Origin: Deltaproteobacteria bacterium
GTDB taxonomy: Bacteria; JADJOY01
Length of the DNA: 64,000 nt
Direction: 5' to 3'
Assembly: GCA_016713535.1 (NCBI GenBank)
Contig: JADJOY010000018.1
Coordinates: 186,001-250,000 of the forward strand
Numbering within the stretch: position 1 is the stretch's first letter; every line of letters begins with the position of its first letter. A model generated the notes under the pieces. It did not search any database. It was not told the DNA's origin and worked only from the letters and a program-made list of their open reading frames with translations. The position numbers were made by a program, and so were the translations under genes. Shown piece after piece: positions 42,351 through 50,778 of this stretch.

Positions 42351-43568
42351 ATGAAACGACCTCTCGCCGCCTGGACGACACCGATCGCCATCGTGTTGCT
42401 CGCCGTCTCCTGCGGAGGAGGGGGGGGCGGCGGCGGTGGTGGAGGTGGTGGCGGAGGTGGAGGAGGCGAGCCGCTCGGCAGGGCCAACGGCTTCGAGCTG
42501 GTCGAGCTCGGCAGCTTCCCGATCGACCAGTCGGTGCAAGCGGGTGGGCGCTCGTTCGCGGCCACCGCGCCGATCTCGGCCACGTTCGCGAGCGACACCG
42601 TGTCGTTCGCGATGCTCACGGACCTCACCGACAGCGGCGCGAGCGACCGGCTCGGCACGATCGGCGACCTGATCAGCCCGAGCGGCCAGCTGCGCACGCC
42701 GGGCAACAACCTCGACGCCTTCCAGGCCGGGCCACTCGAGCCGAGCTTCGACTACGGCGCCAACGGCCTGCTGATCCCCAAGGCACCGGACCTCCTGCCG
42801 CAGGCTGGCACCTACACGTTCCGCGTGATCCGCGACGGCGGGCAGAGCGGACGCTCGGTGCCGGTCGCGATCGCGGTGCGGCGCGGCAACAAGGTCGGCC
42901 ACCGCATCCCGTGCAACGTGTTCGTGCACGACCTGTCGGGGCGTCGGCCCGAGGATCTCGGCGGCGTGATGGATCGCATCGACGAGATCTACGCGCAGGC
43001 CGGGCTCACCCTCGACCCCATCGAGTTCTTCACCGGCGGCGACGCCAGCAACGCCGTCGTCCACGACCCCGGCGATCCGGACTCGAACCTGCCGTCGCTC
43101 TTCGCCATCCCCGCGCCCCAGCCCGACGCGCTCACCTTCTGGCTCCTCGACGACGTCACCAGCTCCGGGATCGACAGCGACCTGACGCTGCTCGGCCTGG
43201 CGATGGGGATCCCCGGCTCGTACGGCTGGGCGCGACCGAGCGACAACGGCGTCTTGATCTCGGTGACCGGGCACACCGGCCCACTCGGCCTGGTGGTGGA
43301 CGCCGAGCTGCTCGCCGTGACGATGGCCCACGAGGGCGGGCACTGGCTGGGCCTCAACCACACCACCGAGGCCGACGGCAGCGCCCACGATCCGATCGCC
43401 GACACGCCCGAGTGCTTCATGAGCGCGGACGCGGACGGCAACGGCCGCCTCGATCCCGAGGAGTGTCCGGACGCGCCCAACCTGATGTTCTGGACCGGCT
43501 TCTCGAACGACCAGCTCACGGTCGACCAGGACGTGGTGCTGCAGCGCAACCCGATCGCGGTGCCGTGA
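42351..43568 (+). CDS. Lipoprotein metalloprotease-like protein with poly-Gly linker
   Basis: 405 aa. The lipobox LLAVSC is directly followed by 18 consecutive Gly codons, a flexible spacer from the membrane. A beta-rich domain (PISATFASDTVSFAMLTDL, QAGTYTFRVIRDGG) precedes a metzincin-like catalytic region: the zinc motif AHEGGHWLGLNHT (HExxHxxGxxH), then a DPIADTPEC segment and NLMFW as the Met-turn. Such lipoproteins are extracytoplasmic zinc proteases. The Gly tract (42412-42465) is G-rich on the coding strand and prone to slippage. The small HEAT-like gene follows in the same direction. Confidence 0.85.
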   Translation: MKRPLAAWTTPIAIVLLAVSCGGGGGGGGGGGGGGGGGGEPLGRANGFELVELGSFPIDQSVQAGGRSFAATAPISATFASDTVSFAMLTDLTDSGASDRLGTIGDLISPSGQLRTPGNNLDAFQAGPLEPSFDYGANGLLIPKAPDLLPQAGTYTFRVIRDGGQSGRSVPVAIAVRRGNKVGHRIPCNVFVHDLSGRRPEDLGGVMDRIDEIYAQAGLTLDPIEFFTGGDASNAVVHDPGDPDSNLPSLFAIPAPQPDALTFWLLDDVTSSGIDSDLTLLGLAMGIPGSYGWARPSDNGVLISVTGHTGPLGLVVDAELLAVTMAHEGGHWLGLNHTTEADGSAHDPIADTPECFMSADADGNGRLDPEECPDAPNLMFWTGFSNDQLTVDQDVVLQRNPIAVP

Positions 43569-43611
43569 CGATGGTGCGTGGATTCATCCTCCCCCACTCA
43601 GCGAGGTTCCG

Positions 43612-44181
43612 ATGAGGCGCGTGAAGATGGTGGCGCTGGTGATGATGGGCAGCACACTGGTGTTCTGCTCGACCACCCACGGCGGCGAGGACACCACGTC
43701 GCGAGTGCGCGGGCGGCTGAGCCAGGGCTACGAGTCGGCGCCGGCGGCGTCCGAGCTCGAGGCGCTCGGGCCGGGCGTGGACAAGGCGCTGATCGAGATC
43801 TACCGCGACCCGGCGAGCCCGATGCTGCAGCGCATGCGCGCGCTCGATCTGCTCGCGAGCTATCCGTCCGAGGAGCTGAAGACGCTGCTCGACGCCGAGT
43901 CGGCGCGCACCGACCTGGCACCCGCGCTGGCGCGGCGGCTGATGGCCGTCTCGCTACGCGCCTTCGGCGAACGCGAGCCTGCGGTGGCGGAGCGAGTGTG
44001 GGCCGCCAACTCGGCGAGCAAGGACGCGACGGTGCGCTACGACGCCGCGCAGGCCCTCGGCAAGATGAAGCAGCCGAGCGCCCAGCTCCTGCGCGTGGCG
44101 CGCGAGCGCGTCGCCACCGAGACCGACCTCGCGGTGCGCGGCGAGCTCGAGAAGCGCATCACCGCCGCCGAGCCGCGCTGA
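43612..44181 (+). CDS. Exported HEAT-repeat-like protein
   Basis: 189 aa. A short signal (KMVALVMMGSTLVFCSTTHGG) leads into helical repeats: ELEALGPGVDKALIEIYRD, PMLQRMRALDLLASYPSEELKTLLDAE, LARRLMAVSLRAFGERE, ATVRYDAAQALGKMKQPSAQLLRVARERV. The pattern of paired helices with RYDAAQALGKM is HEAT/PBS-lyase-like. CS in VFCST could be a weak lipobox. Scaffold role is inferred. It begins 43 bp after the protease gene and may be co-transcribed. Confidence 0.65.
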   Translation: MRRVKMVALVMMGSTLVFCSTTHGGEDTTSRVRGRLSQGYESAPAASELEALGPGVDKALIEIYRDPASPMLQRMRALDLLASYPSEELKTLLDAESARTDLAPALARRLMAVSLRAFGEREPAVAERVWAANSASKDATVRYDAAQALGKMKQPSAQLLRVARERVATETDLAVRGELEKRITAAEPR

Positions 44182-44198
44182 CGCCGCGTCGCCGCGGC

Positions 44199-44229
44199 TG
44201 GAGGGCCGTCGCTTCGTCGACGGCCCCAG
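44199..44229. repeat. Single hairpin of family R1
   Basis: TGGAGGGCCGTCGCTTCG then TCGACGGCCCCAG; a GGGCCGTCG/CGACGGCCC stem with loop CTTCGT. 17 bp after the HEAT-like gene, so a likely terminator. The R6-like core GCGGACCGCCTGG follows at 44266-44278. Confidence 0.7.
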
Positions 44230-44321
44230 GGAGCGCTCGGCCTAGGGGCCCATCCTTCGCGGCCGGCGGACCGCCTGGGCGGTCGCATCGGCGATGCTCG
44301 CCAGAGCGCCGCGCGTCCGCC

Positions 44322-44390
44322 TTTGCTAGTTATCGCTAGCAAGTTTTGCTATCAACCGCTAGTAAGCTTTGCTGGTAACCACTAGGAACG
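44322..44390. repeat. Three tandem 23-bp inverted-repeat units (iteron array B)
   Basis: Units at 44322-44344, 44345-44367 and 44368-44390. Unit 1 holds the perfect palindrome TTGCTAG-TTATCG-CTAGCAA; units 2 and 3 keep the TTTGCT start and CTAG right arm. The array ends 12 bp before the ATG of the HTH-glycosidase gene, covering the place where promoter and RBS should be. Same unit as array A at 2459-2527. Probably an operator bound by the HTH protein or a paralogue. Confidence 0.75.
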
Positions 44391-44402
44391 AGGCGATCTC
44401 CG

Positions 44403-46136
44403 ATGTCCAGGAGCCCTGAAAAGGCTGCCGAACCGGCTACTTTCGGCGCCTACGTGCGCACCAAGCGCAAGGGGGCCCATCTCAGCCTCGAAGAGGTCGC
44501 CCACAAGGCGCAGCTCTCCCACCAGTACCTGAGCCAGGTCGAGCGAGACGTCGGTCCGGCCATGCGCCGCGAGCACTGGAGCGCGCTCGTCGCCGCGATC
44601 CCCGGGCTCACGATCGCCGAGCTCGAGCGCTTCGCCGCGCGCACCCGCCCGCTCGAGATCGACCTCACCGAGGCGCCCACCGACTACGTCGAGCTCGCCG
44701 TCGCGGTCGCGGAGCGGGTCCGCAACCGTGACCTCGCGGCCGACGAGCTGGCGGCGTTGGTCGGGCTCGCGTCGCGTGGCGCCCTTGCGCGGGTGCGCGC
44801 CCACGGCCGGGTGGTCGACGCCGCCGGCAACCCGGTGAGCGGCACGGCGTACCTCTACCGCGTCGCGGCTACCCGCGGCTGGGTCGGGATCGTCGGCGCG
44901 CGCGCCCACGCCGGGCGCATCGCCGGCCCGCTCGACGGCAGCATCGCCGTGCTGACCGATCACCGCGTGGCGCTGCTCGGCGGCAAGGATCCGCGTGGCG
45001 CCGGCTTCTTCGACGTGCCCGGTGGGCTCACGCCCGGCGTCTACGCCCTCGACGTCCACGCGGCCGGCGGCGGCGAGAGCGCCTGGGCGTGGCCGCTCGT
45101 GGTGAGCGACGGGGTCGGCGCGCAGGACGTGCGGATCGGCGGGCCGAGCGCGGCACCGAGCGGCAGCGGTAGCGGCACGAGCCAGGGCCCGGCGCTGCCG
45201 GCGAACCTGCCGCCGGTCACGCCGCTCGCCAAGCAGTTCACGCCCGGCACGTTCACCGCGAGCTTCTCGTACTACGGCCTCGGCGGGGCGCCGCTCGAGC
45301 GCATCCGCCGTGACCTCGATCGCATCCGCGCGGCGGGCTCCGGCAACGTGCGGGTGTGGGTCGACTGGGAGCGGCCGAGCGAGGCGTCGCGGATCGTGGA
45401 CCGCAAGGGCAAGCTGATCGCCGCGCAGGCCAAGAAGCTCGACGCCGCCCTCGACTACGCGGCGACGCTCGGCGTCTCGTTCGACCTCACCCTAGAGACG
45501 GCGCACTACGACGCCGTGAAGAAGAGCGCCGAGGGCTACGACATCACCAGCCACAAGAACGCGGTGCGGAGCGTGCTCGAGCGGTGGGGCGCCCACCCGG
45601 CGGTGCGAATCATCGACCTCGACAACGAAGCCGAGGTGCGCGGCGCGGGCGGCCACGGCTCACCCGACACCGGCCACACCAGCCCGGCGCGCTTCGCGGA
45701 TCTCATGGGAGTGGCGCGCTCGGCGGCGCGGACGTGCCTGGTGGGAGCGTCGTGCTCGTTCTCGATCGACGGGATGCCGAAGGACTACGTGAACCTCTTC
45801 CGCGACACCAAGGGCGAGATCCTGCTGCCGCACTTCGCGCGGGTGAAGGGCTGGGGCGCCGCCGAGGGGCCGAACGCGAAGGCGCTCGCGAAGGCGCTGC
45901 CCGGCATCCTCATCCATCACCAGGAGCCGGCGCGGAACGGGCACTCGACGAGCCCCGCCGAGGGCTGGGAGGCGGGCGAGTTCGAGGCGAGCTTCAAGAG
46001 CGCTCGCGCCGCCGGGTCGGTCGGCTGCTGCTTCCACACCGACGCCGCCTTCGATCTCACCCAGAAAGACGCCTGGGACCAGCTCGACGCGACCGAGCGC
46101 CAGGTCGTCGCCAAGCTCGCCGAGTGGATCCGGTAG
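44403..46136 (+). CDS. XRE-type HTH domain fused to a TIM-barrel glycosidase-like domain
   Basis: 577 aa, no signal peptide. Residues ~14-75 are a Cro/CI-like HTH (YVRTKRKGAHLSLEEVAHKA, LSHQYLSQVERD). Residues ~133-245 form a beta-sandwich recalling carboxypeptidase-regulatory domains (GRVVDAAGNPVSGTAYLYRV). After a Ser/Gly/Pro linker (~250-280), residues ~285-577 look like a GH TIM barrel: FSYYGLGGAPLERIRRDLDR, GNVRVWVDWERP, VSFDLTLETAHYD, IIDLDNEAEVRG with Asn408-Glu409 as acid/base candidate, and ILIHHQEPARNGHS. A DNA-binding glycosidase in the cytoplasm is not a standard architecture; a sugar-sensing regulator using a dead or active barrel is one reading. Preceded by iteron array B. Confidence 0.7.
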   Translation: MSRSPEKAAEPATFGAYVRTKRKGAHLSLEEVAHKAQLSHQYLSQVERDVGPAMRREHWSALVAAIPGLTIAELERFAARTRPLEIDLTEAPTDYVELAVAVAERVRNRDLAADELAALVGLASRGALARVRAHGRVVDAAGNPVSGTAYLYRVAATRGWVGIVGARAHAGRIAGPLDGSIAVLTDHRVALLGGKDPRGAGFFDVPGGLTPGVYALDVHAAGGGESAWAWPLVVSDGVGAQDVRIGGPSAAPSGSGSGTSQGPALPANLPPVTPLAKQFTPGTFTASFSYYGLGGAPLERIRRDLDRIRAAGSGNVRVWVDWERPSEASRIVDRKGKLIAAQAKKLDAALDYAATLGVSFDLTLETAHYDAVKKSAEGYDITSHKNAVRSVLERWGAHPAVRIIDLDNEAEVRGAGGHGSPDTGHTSPARFADLMGVARSAARTCLVGASCSFSIDGMPKDYVNLFRDTKGEILLPHFARVKGWGAAEGPNAKALAKALPGILIHHQEPARNGHSTSPAEGWEAGEFEASFKSARAAGSVGCCFHTDAAFDLTQKDAWDQLDATERQVVAKLAEWIR

Positions 46137-46160
46137 GCCGAGCGATCGCGCGATCGATCG

Positions 46161-46263
46161 CCGCGGGCGGGGCCGGGCCCCGCCCCTACGGAACGCACCG
46201 GCGCACCGCCGATGTGTTCGTCGCGTAGTCCGTGCCCGTAGGGGCGGGCCCTGCGCCCGCCCG
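46161..46263. repeat. Inverted pair of GGGGCGGGC palindromes (family R3)
   Basis: GCGGGCGGGGCCGGGCCC then CGCCCCTACGG, 45 bp, then GTAGGGGCGGGCCCTGCG then CCCGCCCGCG: the same unit in opposite orientation, so the whole can fold into one long stem. It lies 24 bp after the HTH-glycosidase stop. A related shorter copy is at 2404-2438. Confidence 0.6.
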
Positions 46264-46331
46264 CGAGCTCACGTCTGCACGGCTGCTGCGCTGGAGCGCA
46301 TTACCTCCGTTCGCACGAGGAGGGACGTCCC

Positions 46332-46740
46332 GTGCGCTCGGAATACGTCGATGCGGTGAACGCCGTCCGCTGGGGCTGGTCGCTGTGGCTCGCACTCCTC
46401 GCGCCGGCGGTGCTGATCTGGAGCCACGCGCTGTCACGGCGAAGGTCCTGTGCCGCGTCGATCTCTCGGTTTCTCGTAGCCGTGATCGCGTTCTACGAGC
46501 TAGGCGTGATCCACTCGAACCGAATCCAGACCGCGAAGCTGGCGTACATGCAGACGGACGCGGAGCAGCAGGATTGGGGCACCGACACGTGGCATGTCTA
46601 CGCCCCCGTCTTCCTGGTGCCGTACGGGTTGGTGTACTGCTCGCTCCACACGAGCGCGGCGTTCGTGGTGGCGGCGATCCTGAACTGTGTCCGGCGGGTG
46701 GCGCGCCGGCGGCCGGCGCTACCCTGCCGCCGAGGAGTAG
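46332..46740 (+). CDS. Small membrane protein of unknown function (3' end uncertain)
   Basis: GTG 46332 is preceded by GAGGAGGGA. Three helices are visible: WSLWLALLAPAVLIWSHAL, ISRFLVAVIAFYELGVIHSN and FLVPYGLVYCSLHTSAAFVVAAIL, with a Tyr/Asp-rich loop (DAEQQDWGTDTWHVY) between the last two. After NCVRRVARR the frame stays open to 47387 but runs through two well-supported genes, so the true end is probably near the TAG at 46738-46740 in the neighbouring frame. Family not recognised. Confidence 0.5.
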
Positions 46741-46785
46741 GATGGCGGGCCGGGCGGAGGTCATTCGTGGGTTGGGAGGATCGCC

Positions 46786-47131
46786 ATGCGCTACCGGGGA
46801 AGCTGCCACTGTGGTCGGATCGCGTTCGAGGTCGAGGGCGAGATCGAGGGCTTGCTCGCGTGCAACTGTTCGATCTGCGCGCGCAAGGGCTCGCTCTTGT
46901 GGTTCGTGCCGCGCGAGAAGCTCGAGCTCGACGCCCGAGGACGCAGCCTCGACCTACACGTTCAACAAGCACCTCATCCAGCACCACTTCTGCCCCACGT
47001 GCGGGATCCATCCCTACGCCGACGGCATCGACCCGAAGGGCCAGCGCATGGCGGCGATCAACGCGCGCTGCCTGGAGGACGTGGACCTCGCCGCGATCCC
47101 GGTCCGCAACTTCGATGGCCGCTCGATGTGA
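46786..47131 (+). CDS. GFA-family zinc protein (frame break near 46935)
   Basis: GGGAGG before ATG 46786. Zinc ligands are in GSCHCGRIAFEVEG and ACNCSICARKGSLLWFV, then REKLELDA. The frame then changes at CCC (46934-46936) and continues EDAASTYTFNKHLIQHHFCPTCGIHPYADGIDP to 47131, the normal second half. Removing one C gives a ~115-aa protein. GFA/CENP-V-domain proteins bind zinc; some act on S-hydroxymethyl adducts or glutathione-formaldehyde. It is followed by a DUF1272 zinc protein. Confidence 0.85.
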
Positions 47132-47155
47132 GCGGCTCGTGCAAGCGAGGTCCCG

Positions 47156-47464
47156 ATGCTCGAGCTTCGACCGACCTGTGAGCACTGCAACGTGGCGCTG
47201 CCGCCCGACTCGCGGGCGGCGCGCATCTGCTCGTACGAGTGCACCTTCTGCGCGCACTGCGCAGAGACGCTGCTGCTCGGCGTGTGCCCCAACTGTGGCG
47301 GCGGCTTCACGCCGCGGCCGATCCGCCCGGCGCGCAACTGGCGAGGCGATAACCACCTGGGCCACGATCCGGCGAGCACGAAGGTGAAGCACCGTCCCGT
47401 CGACCTCGAGGCACACGCGCGCTTCGCCGCCGAGCTCAAGCTCGTCCCGCCGCACGACCGATAG
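47156..47464 (+). CDS. DUF1272 zinc-binding protein
   Basis: 102 aa. LRPTCEHCNVALPPDS, ICSYECTFCAHCAETLLLGVCPNCGGGFTPRP: eight Cys in CxxC pairs, the classic DUF1272 start. The C-terminal tail (NWRGDNHLGHDPASTKVKHRPVD) is the usual one. Members are small cytoplasmic two-zinc proteins of unknown role, often beside acetyltransferases, as here (GNAT at 47483). Length normal. Confidence 0.9.
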   Translation: MLELRPTCEHCNVALPPDSRAARICSYECTFCAHCAETLLLGVCPNCGGGFTPRPIRPARNWRGDNHLGHDPASTKVKHRPVDLEAHARFAAELKLVPPHDR

Positions 47465-47482
47465 GAGGACGTGGGAGGCGCC

Positions 47483-47995
47483 ATGCTCAGGATCCGCCTG
47501 GTGAACGCGATCGGTCCCTCGTTGCTCGACGGTCTCGGTGCCTTGCTCACCGACGCCGTCGAAAGCGGTGCGTCGGTGGGCTTCCTGGCCCCGCTCGAGC
47601 ACGATACCGCGATGCACTACTGGGCCCACACCGCGACCAGCCTCGGCCGCGACCTGCGCCTGTGGGTCGCCGAACGCGGCAACGACGTGCTCGGCGCGGT
47701 GCAGCTCGCGCTCTGCGAGCGCGAAAACGGCCGCCATCGCGCCGAGGTCCAGAAGCTCTTCGTGCTGCGCAGCGCGCGCGGCCAGGGAGTCGCGACCCAG
47801 CTCATGGCGACGGTCGAGTCGTACGCCCGCGAGCACGGTCGCTCCCTGCTCTTCCTCGACACCCAGGTGGGATCGGCCGCCGAGAAGCTCTACGCGCACC
47901 TCGGCTGGACGAAAGCCGGAGAGATCCCGCGCTATGCGGCGAGCCCGGACGGCGCGCTCCACACCACGGCGTATTTCTGGAAAGACGTCGTGTAA
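47483..47995 (+). CDS. GNAT-family N-acetyltransferase
   Basis: 170 aa from ATG 47483 (GGGAGGCG upstream). Acetyl-CoA site VQKLFVLRSARGQGVATQLMATVE (RGQGVA), with beta-4 LRLWVAERGNDVLGAVQLAL before it and LLFLDTQVGSAAEKLYAHLGWTKAGEIPRYA after. The length and LFLDTQ...AEKLY...GW pattern are ordinary for small-molecule or antibiotic acetyltransferases. The acceptor is unknown. Last gene of the small plus-strand zinc-protein run. Confidence 0.9.
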   Translation: MLRIRLVNAIGPSLLDGLGALLTDAVESGASVGFLAPLEHDTAMHYWAHTATSLGRDLRLWVAERGNDVLGAVQLALCERENGRHRAEVQKLFVLRSARGQGVATQLMATVESYAREHGRSLLFLDTQVGSAAEKLYAHLGWTKAGEIPRYAASPDGALHTTAYFWKDVV

Positions 47996-48058
47996 CCGAG
48001 GTCTTGCCAGCGCTCGATCGTCGTCGCCGGTATCGGCGACGCCACCCAGCTCGGCTCG

Positions 48059-48135
48059 CGCCGCGGGGGACGGACCCCGCGCTACGAGAACGACCGTGGA
48101 GACGGGGGTTTCATACCCCGTCGCCGGGCCCGCCG
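48059..48135. repeat. Double-hairpin intergenic repeat (family R2, copy 3)
   Basis: GCCGCGGGGGACGGACCCCG, CGCTACGAGAACGACCGTGG, then GACGGGGGTTTCATACCCCG, TCGCCGGG. Same order of elements as at 23647 and 26313. It lies between the convergent GNAT and queD genes. Confidence 0.7.
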
Positions 48136-48155
48136 ACCTGCATGGACCGCCGACT

Positions 48156-48584
48156 TCACCGCCCCGGCGGGAGGTAGGTCGCCCAGCAGCCTTCCATCTC
48201 CTGGACGCGCACCGACACGATCCGCACCGGGTAGCTCGCGAGCACCGGGCTCGCCATCCGGTAGAGCTCGAGCGCGATGTTCTCGGCGGTCGGGTTCGAG
48301 TCCATGAGGTAGGGCTTGCCGGCCTTGCAGTACGGGCCGATCGCCGTGATCACCTCGGTGTCGTGGCGGTTGAGCAGGAAGCCATGGTCCCAGTGGTCGA
48401 GGATCCAGCCGTAGATCAGGTCGCGGATCACGTCGAAGTCGATCACGCGCCCGACCTCGTCGAGCTTGTCGCCCTCGACGGTGATCTCGATGGCGTAGTT
48501 GTGGCCGTGCAGGTCCTTGCACCCGCCCTCGTGGTTCATGAGGCGGTGGCCAGCCGGGAACTCCAGTCTGCGCGTGACTTGCAT
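48156..48584 (-). CDS. queD: 6-pyruvoyltetrahydropterin synthase / QueD-like
   Basis: 142 aa; RBS GGAGGG. Zinc ligands are His18 (FPAGHRL) and the HGHNY pair; CKDLHGHNYAIEITVEG supplies the active-site Cys. VGRVIDFDVIRDLI, WDHGFLLN, and SNPTAENIALELYRMA contribute the pterin-binding pattern. It converts dihydroneopterin triphosphate to 6-carboxy-tetrahydropterin for queuosine or to a related pterin. No other que gene is adjacent and no preQ1 riboswitch was found. The Cys-(x)-HGH arrangement favours QueD, though a PTPS variant is possible. Confidence 0.88.
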   Translation of the reverse strand: MQVTRRLEFPAGHRLMNHEGGCKDLHGHNYAIEITVEGDKLDEVGRVIDFDVIRDLIYGWILDHWDHGFLLNRHDTEVITAIGPYCKAGKPYLMDSNPTAENIALELYRMASPVLASYPVRIVSVRVQEMEGCWATYLPPGR

Positions 48585-48834
48585 CGTGACCCTCCGGAGA
48601 AGTCCGCAAGGTGTCGCCCGCGGCGGCGGGGAGTCAAGGAGGCCCGGCGCGGGCGCACCGGCCGTGTCCGTTTCTACACGGCGTGTCGACTTCCCGACCC
48701 GCGGCCCTCCCCGACCGGGCCGGACGGACCCGTACCCACCAACGTTGGCTGTGGCATGGACTCTGCTTGAGGCATAGTTTCGCCCTCGATCGATCCACGC
48801 AGTTCGCTCCTCTCTCGTGCCGGCGGAGATTCCC

Positions 48835-50569
48835 TTGCGCGTGTCTCGAGCTGTTGTCCGAAGTCGTGGTGTTTGGATCCTCGGTGTCCTCGGCGTCCTC
48901 GCCGGGTGCCCGCGCCCGGCCGCGCCGCCGGCCACCAGGCCGGGCGCCGCGCCGGCCAGGCCTCCCGAGGCGGCTGCAGCGGTTCCGACCACGCCGTCGC
49001 GCTCGACGCTTTCGCTCGCGATCGAGCGCCAGGCGAAGTCCGACGAGCGCACCCCGCCCGAGGTGTTCAACGGCTACGCGGCGCGCGCCTTCGCGCCCGC
49101 CTGGACCACCGCCGCCGGCGAGCTCACGCCGCGCCTCACCACGCTCCTCGAGCAGCTCGATCACGCCCCCGAGCACGGCCTCTCGCCGCGCCGCATCTCG
49201 AGGCGCGGCGCTGCGCCAGGAGATCGCGCTGCTCACCCAGGCGAAGACCAGCCCGGAGGTGGCGATCGAGGGGCTCGCGCGGGTCGATCGCATGGCGAGC
49301 GCCGCGCTCCACCAGTTCGTCGCCGACCTGCACGCAGGGCAGGTGGATCCGCGCGAGCTCGGCTACGCGATCGACGCGAGCGATCGCCGCGCCGAGGCGG
49401 GGTCGCTCTTCGAGGCCGCGCTCGGCGCCCCTCCCGCGGAGCTCGCTGGAGCCATCGCCGCCGCGGAGCCGCGCGGCTTCCTCTACCAGCGCCTGGTGAA
49501 CGATCTGGCGCACTACCGCGCGCTCGCCACCCAGCCCAACGTGGTGCCGGTGCGCGGCACGGGGAAGATCGTGCCGGGCGACCGGCACGCCACGATCCCG
49601 GCTCTTCGCACGCTGCTCGCGGCGCTCGGCGATCTGCCCGCCGACGCGCCGCCGCCCCCGCCCAAGCTCGCGAACCTCTACGATCACCCGCTCGCGGACG
49701 CGGTGCGGCGCTTCCAGGCGCGCCACGGGCTCCCCGCCGACGCTGTGATCGGCGCCGGCACCTGGTCCGCGCTCGCGGTGCCGCCGGAGGTGCGTGCGCG
49801 GCAGATCGCGCTCACGATCGAGCGGCTGCGCTGGCTGCCCGAGCTCGGCGACGCGCCGTTCATCCTGGTGAACGTACCGTCGTACCGGCTGTGGGTGATC
49901 CCGTCGGCGATCACCGACGGCGAGCCGGTGCTCACCATGAACGTGGTGGTGGGGCAGGCCCTCGACAAGCAGACACCGCTGCTCGCGAGCGAGCTCACCA
50001 ACATCGTGTTCCGGCCCTACTGGAACGTGCCGAAGAGTATCGCCGAGAAGGAGATCGCGCCGTCGCTCGCCAAGGACCCCGAGTACCTCGCCAAGAACGA
50101 CATGGAGCTGGTGGCGAGCTGGGGGAGCGATGCCGCCGTCATCCCGTTCGCGCCCGAGCGCATCCCGCAGCTCGCGAGCGGCGCGATCCGCGTGCGCCAG
50201 CGCCCCGGACCGAGGAACTCGCTCGGCGCCATCAAGTTCGTGTTCCCGAACGACGAGAGTGTCTACCTGCACGGTACGCCGATGCAGTCGCTCTTCAAGC
50301 GCAGCCGCCGGGCGCTGAGCCACGGCTGCGTTCGCGTGGAGGATCCGGTCACGCTGGCGACCTACCTGCTGCGCGAGGAGCCCGCCTGGGCGAAGGAGAA
50401 GATCGTCGCGGCGACGAGCGCCGCCACCAACCGCTGGGTCGAGATCGATCCGCCGATGCCGGTCTTGCTCTTCTACGCCACAGCGCTGCCGCGACCGGAC
50501 GGCACCGTGGCCTTCGCCGACGACATCTACGGCCTCGACGAGCCGCTCGCGAAGGCGCTCGCGCTGTGA
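48835..50569 (+). CDS. L,D-transpeptidase (YcbB/LdtD-like) lipoprotein (frame break near 49200)
   Basis: Start TTG 48835 is chosen for GGAG seven bases upstream; GTG 48817 lacks an RBS. Lipobox LGVLAGC. An N-terminal region (PEVFNGYAARAFAPAWTT, LTTLLEQLDHAPEHGLSP) is followed by a +1 break at AGG near 49200. The body then reads AALRQEIALL, GQVDPRELGY, the peptidoglycan-binding segment HPLADAVRRFQARHGLP and the YkuD domain with SRRALSHGCVRVED (catalytic Cys) after LHGTPMQSLF. Such enzymes make 3-3 crosslinks in peptidoglycan or attach proteins. Length about 577 aa after repair, typical of LdtD. Confidence 0.88.
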
Positions 50570-50716
50570 GCCGCGAGCCGCGGCGTGCGCAGGCATCGCG
50601 AGGGGACCGAGACCACCTCCAAGGGACAGCGATCGGCCGGCTGGCGCCCGACGGAGCGGGCGCGCTCCAGGCCGTTCGTGGAGCGTCGGCGCGGCGTCAC
50701 CGACCCAGGACGTCCG

Positions 50717-50771
50717 GCGGTCGCCGGAGCGACCGCGCAACCGGCCGGTCGCTGGGGGCTTGAAAAGCCCC
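50717..50771. terminator. Two hairpins between convergent genes
   Basis: GCGGTCGC-CGGA-GCGACCGC (50717-50736) and GGGGC-TTGAAAA-GCCCC (50755-50771), just downstream of the SpoIID gene on the minus strand and 150-200 bp after the transpeptidase. There is no long T-tract. Confidence 0.4.
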
Positions 50772-50778
50772 TGAAGAG

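Noticed and set aside
42412-42465. Simple-sequence artefact rather than coding poly-Gly
   Set aside because: The frame is intact through the tract and the zinc protease motif downstream is in the same frame as the lipobox, so it is coding.
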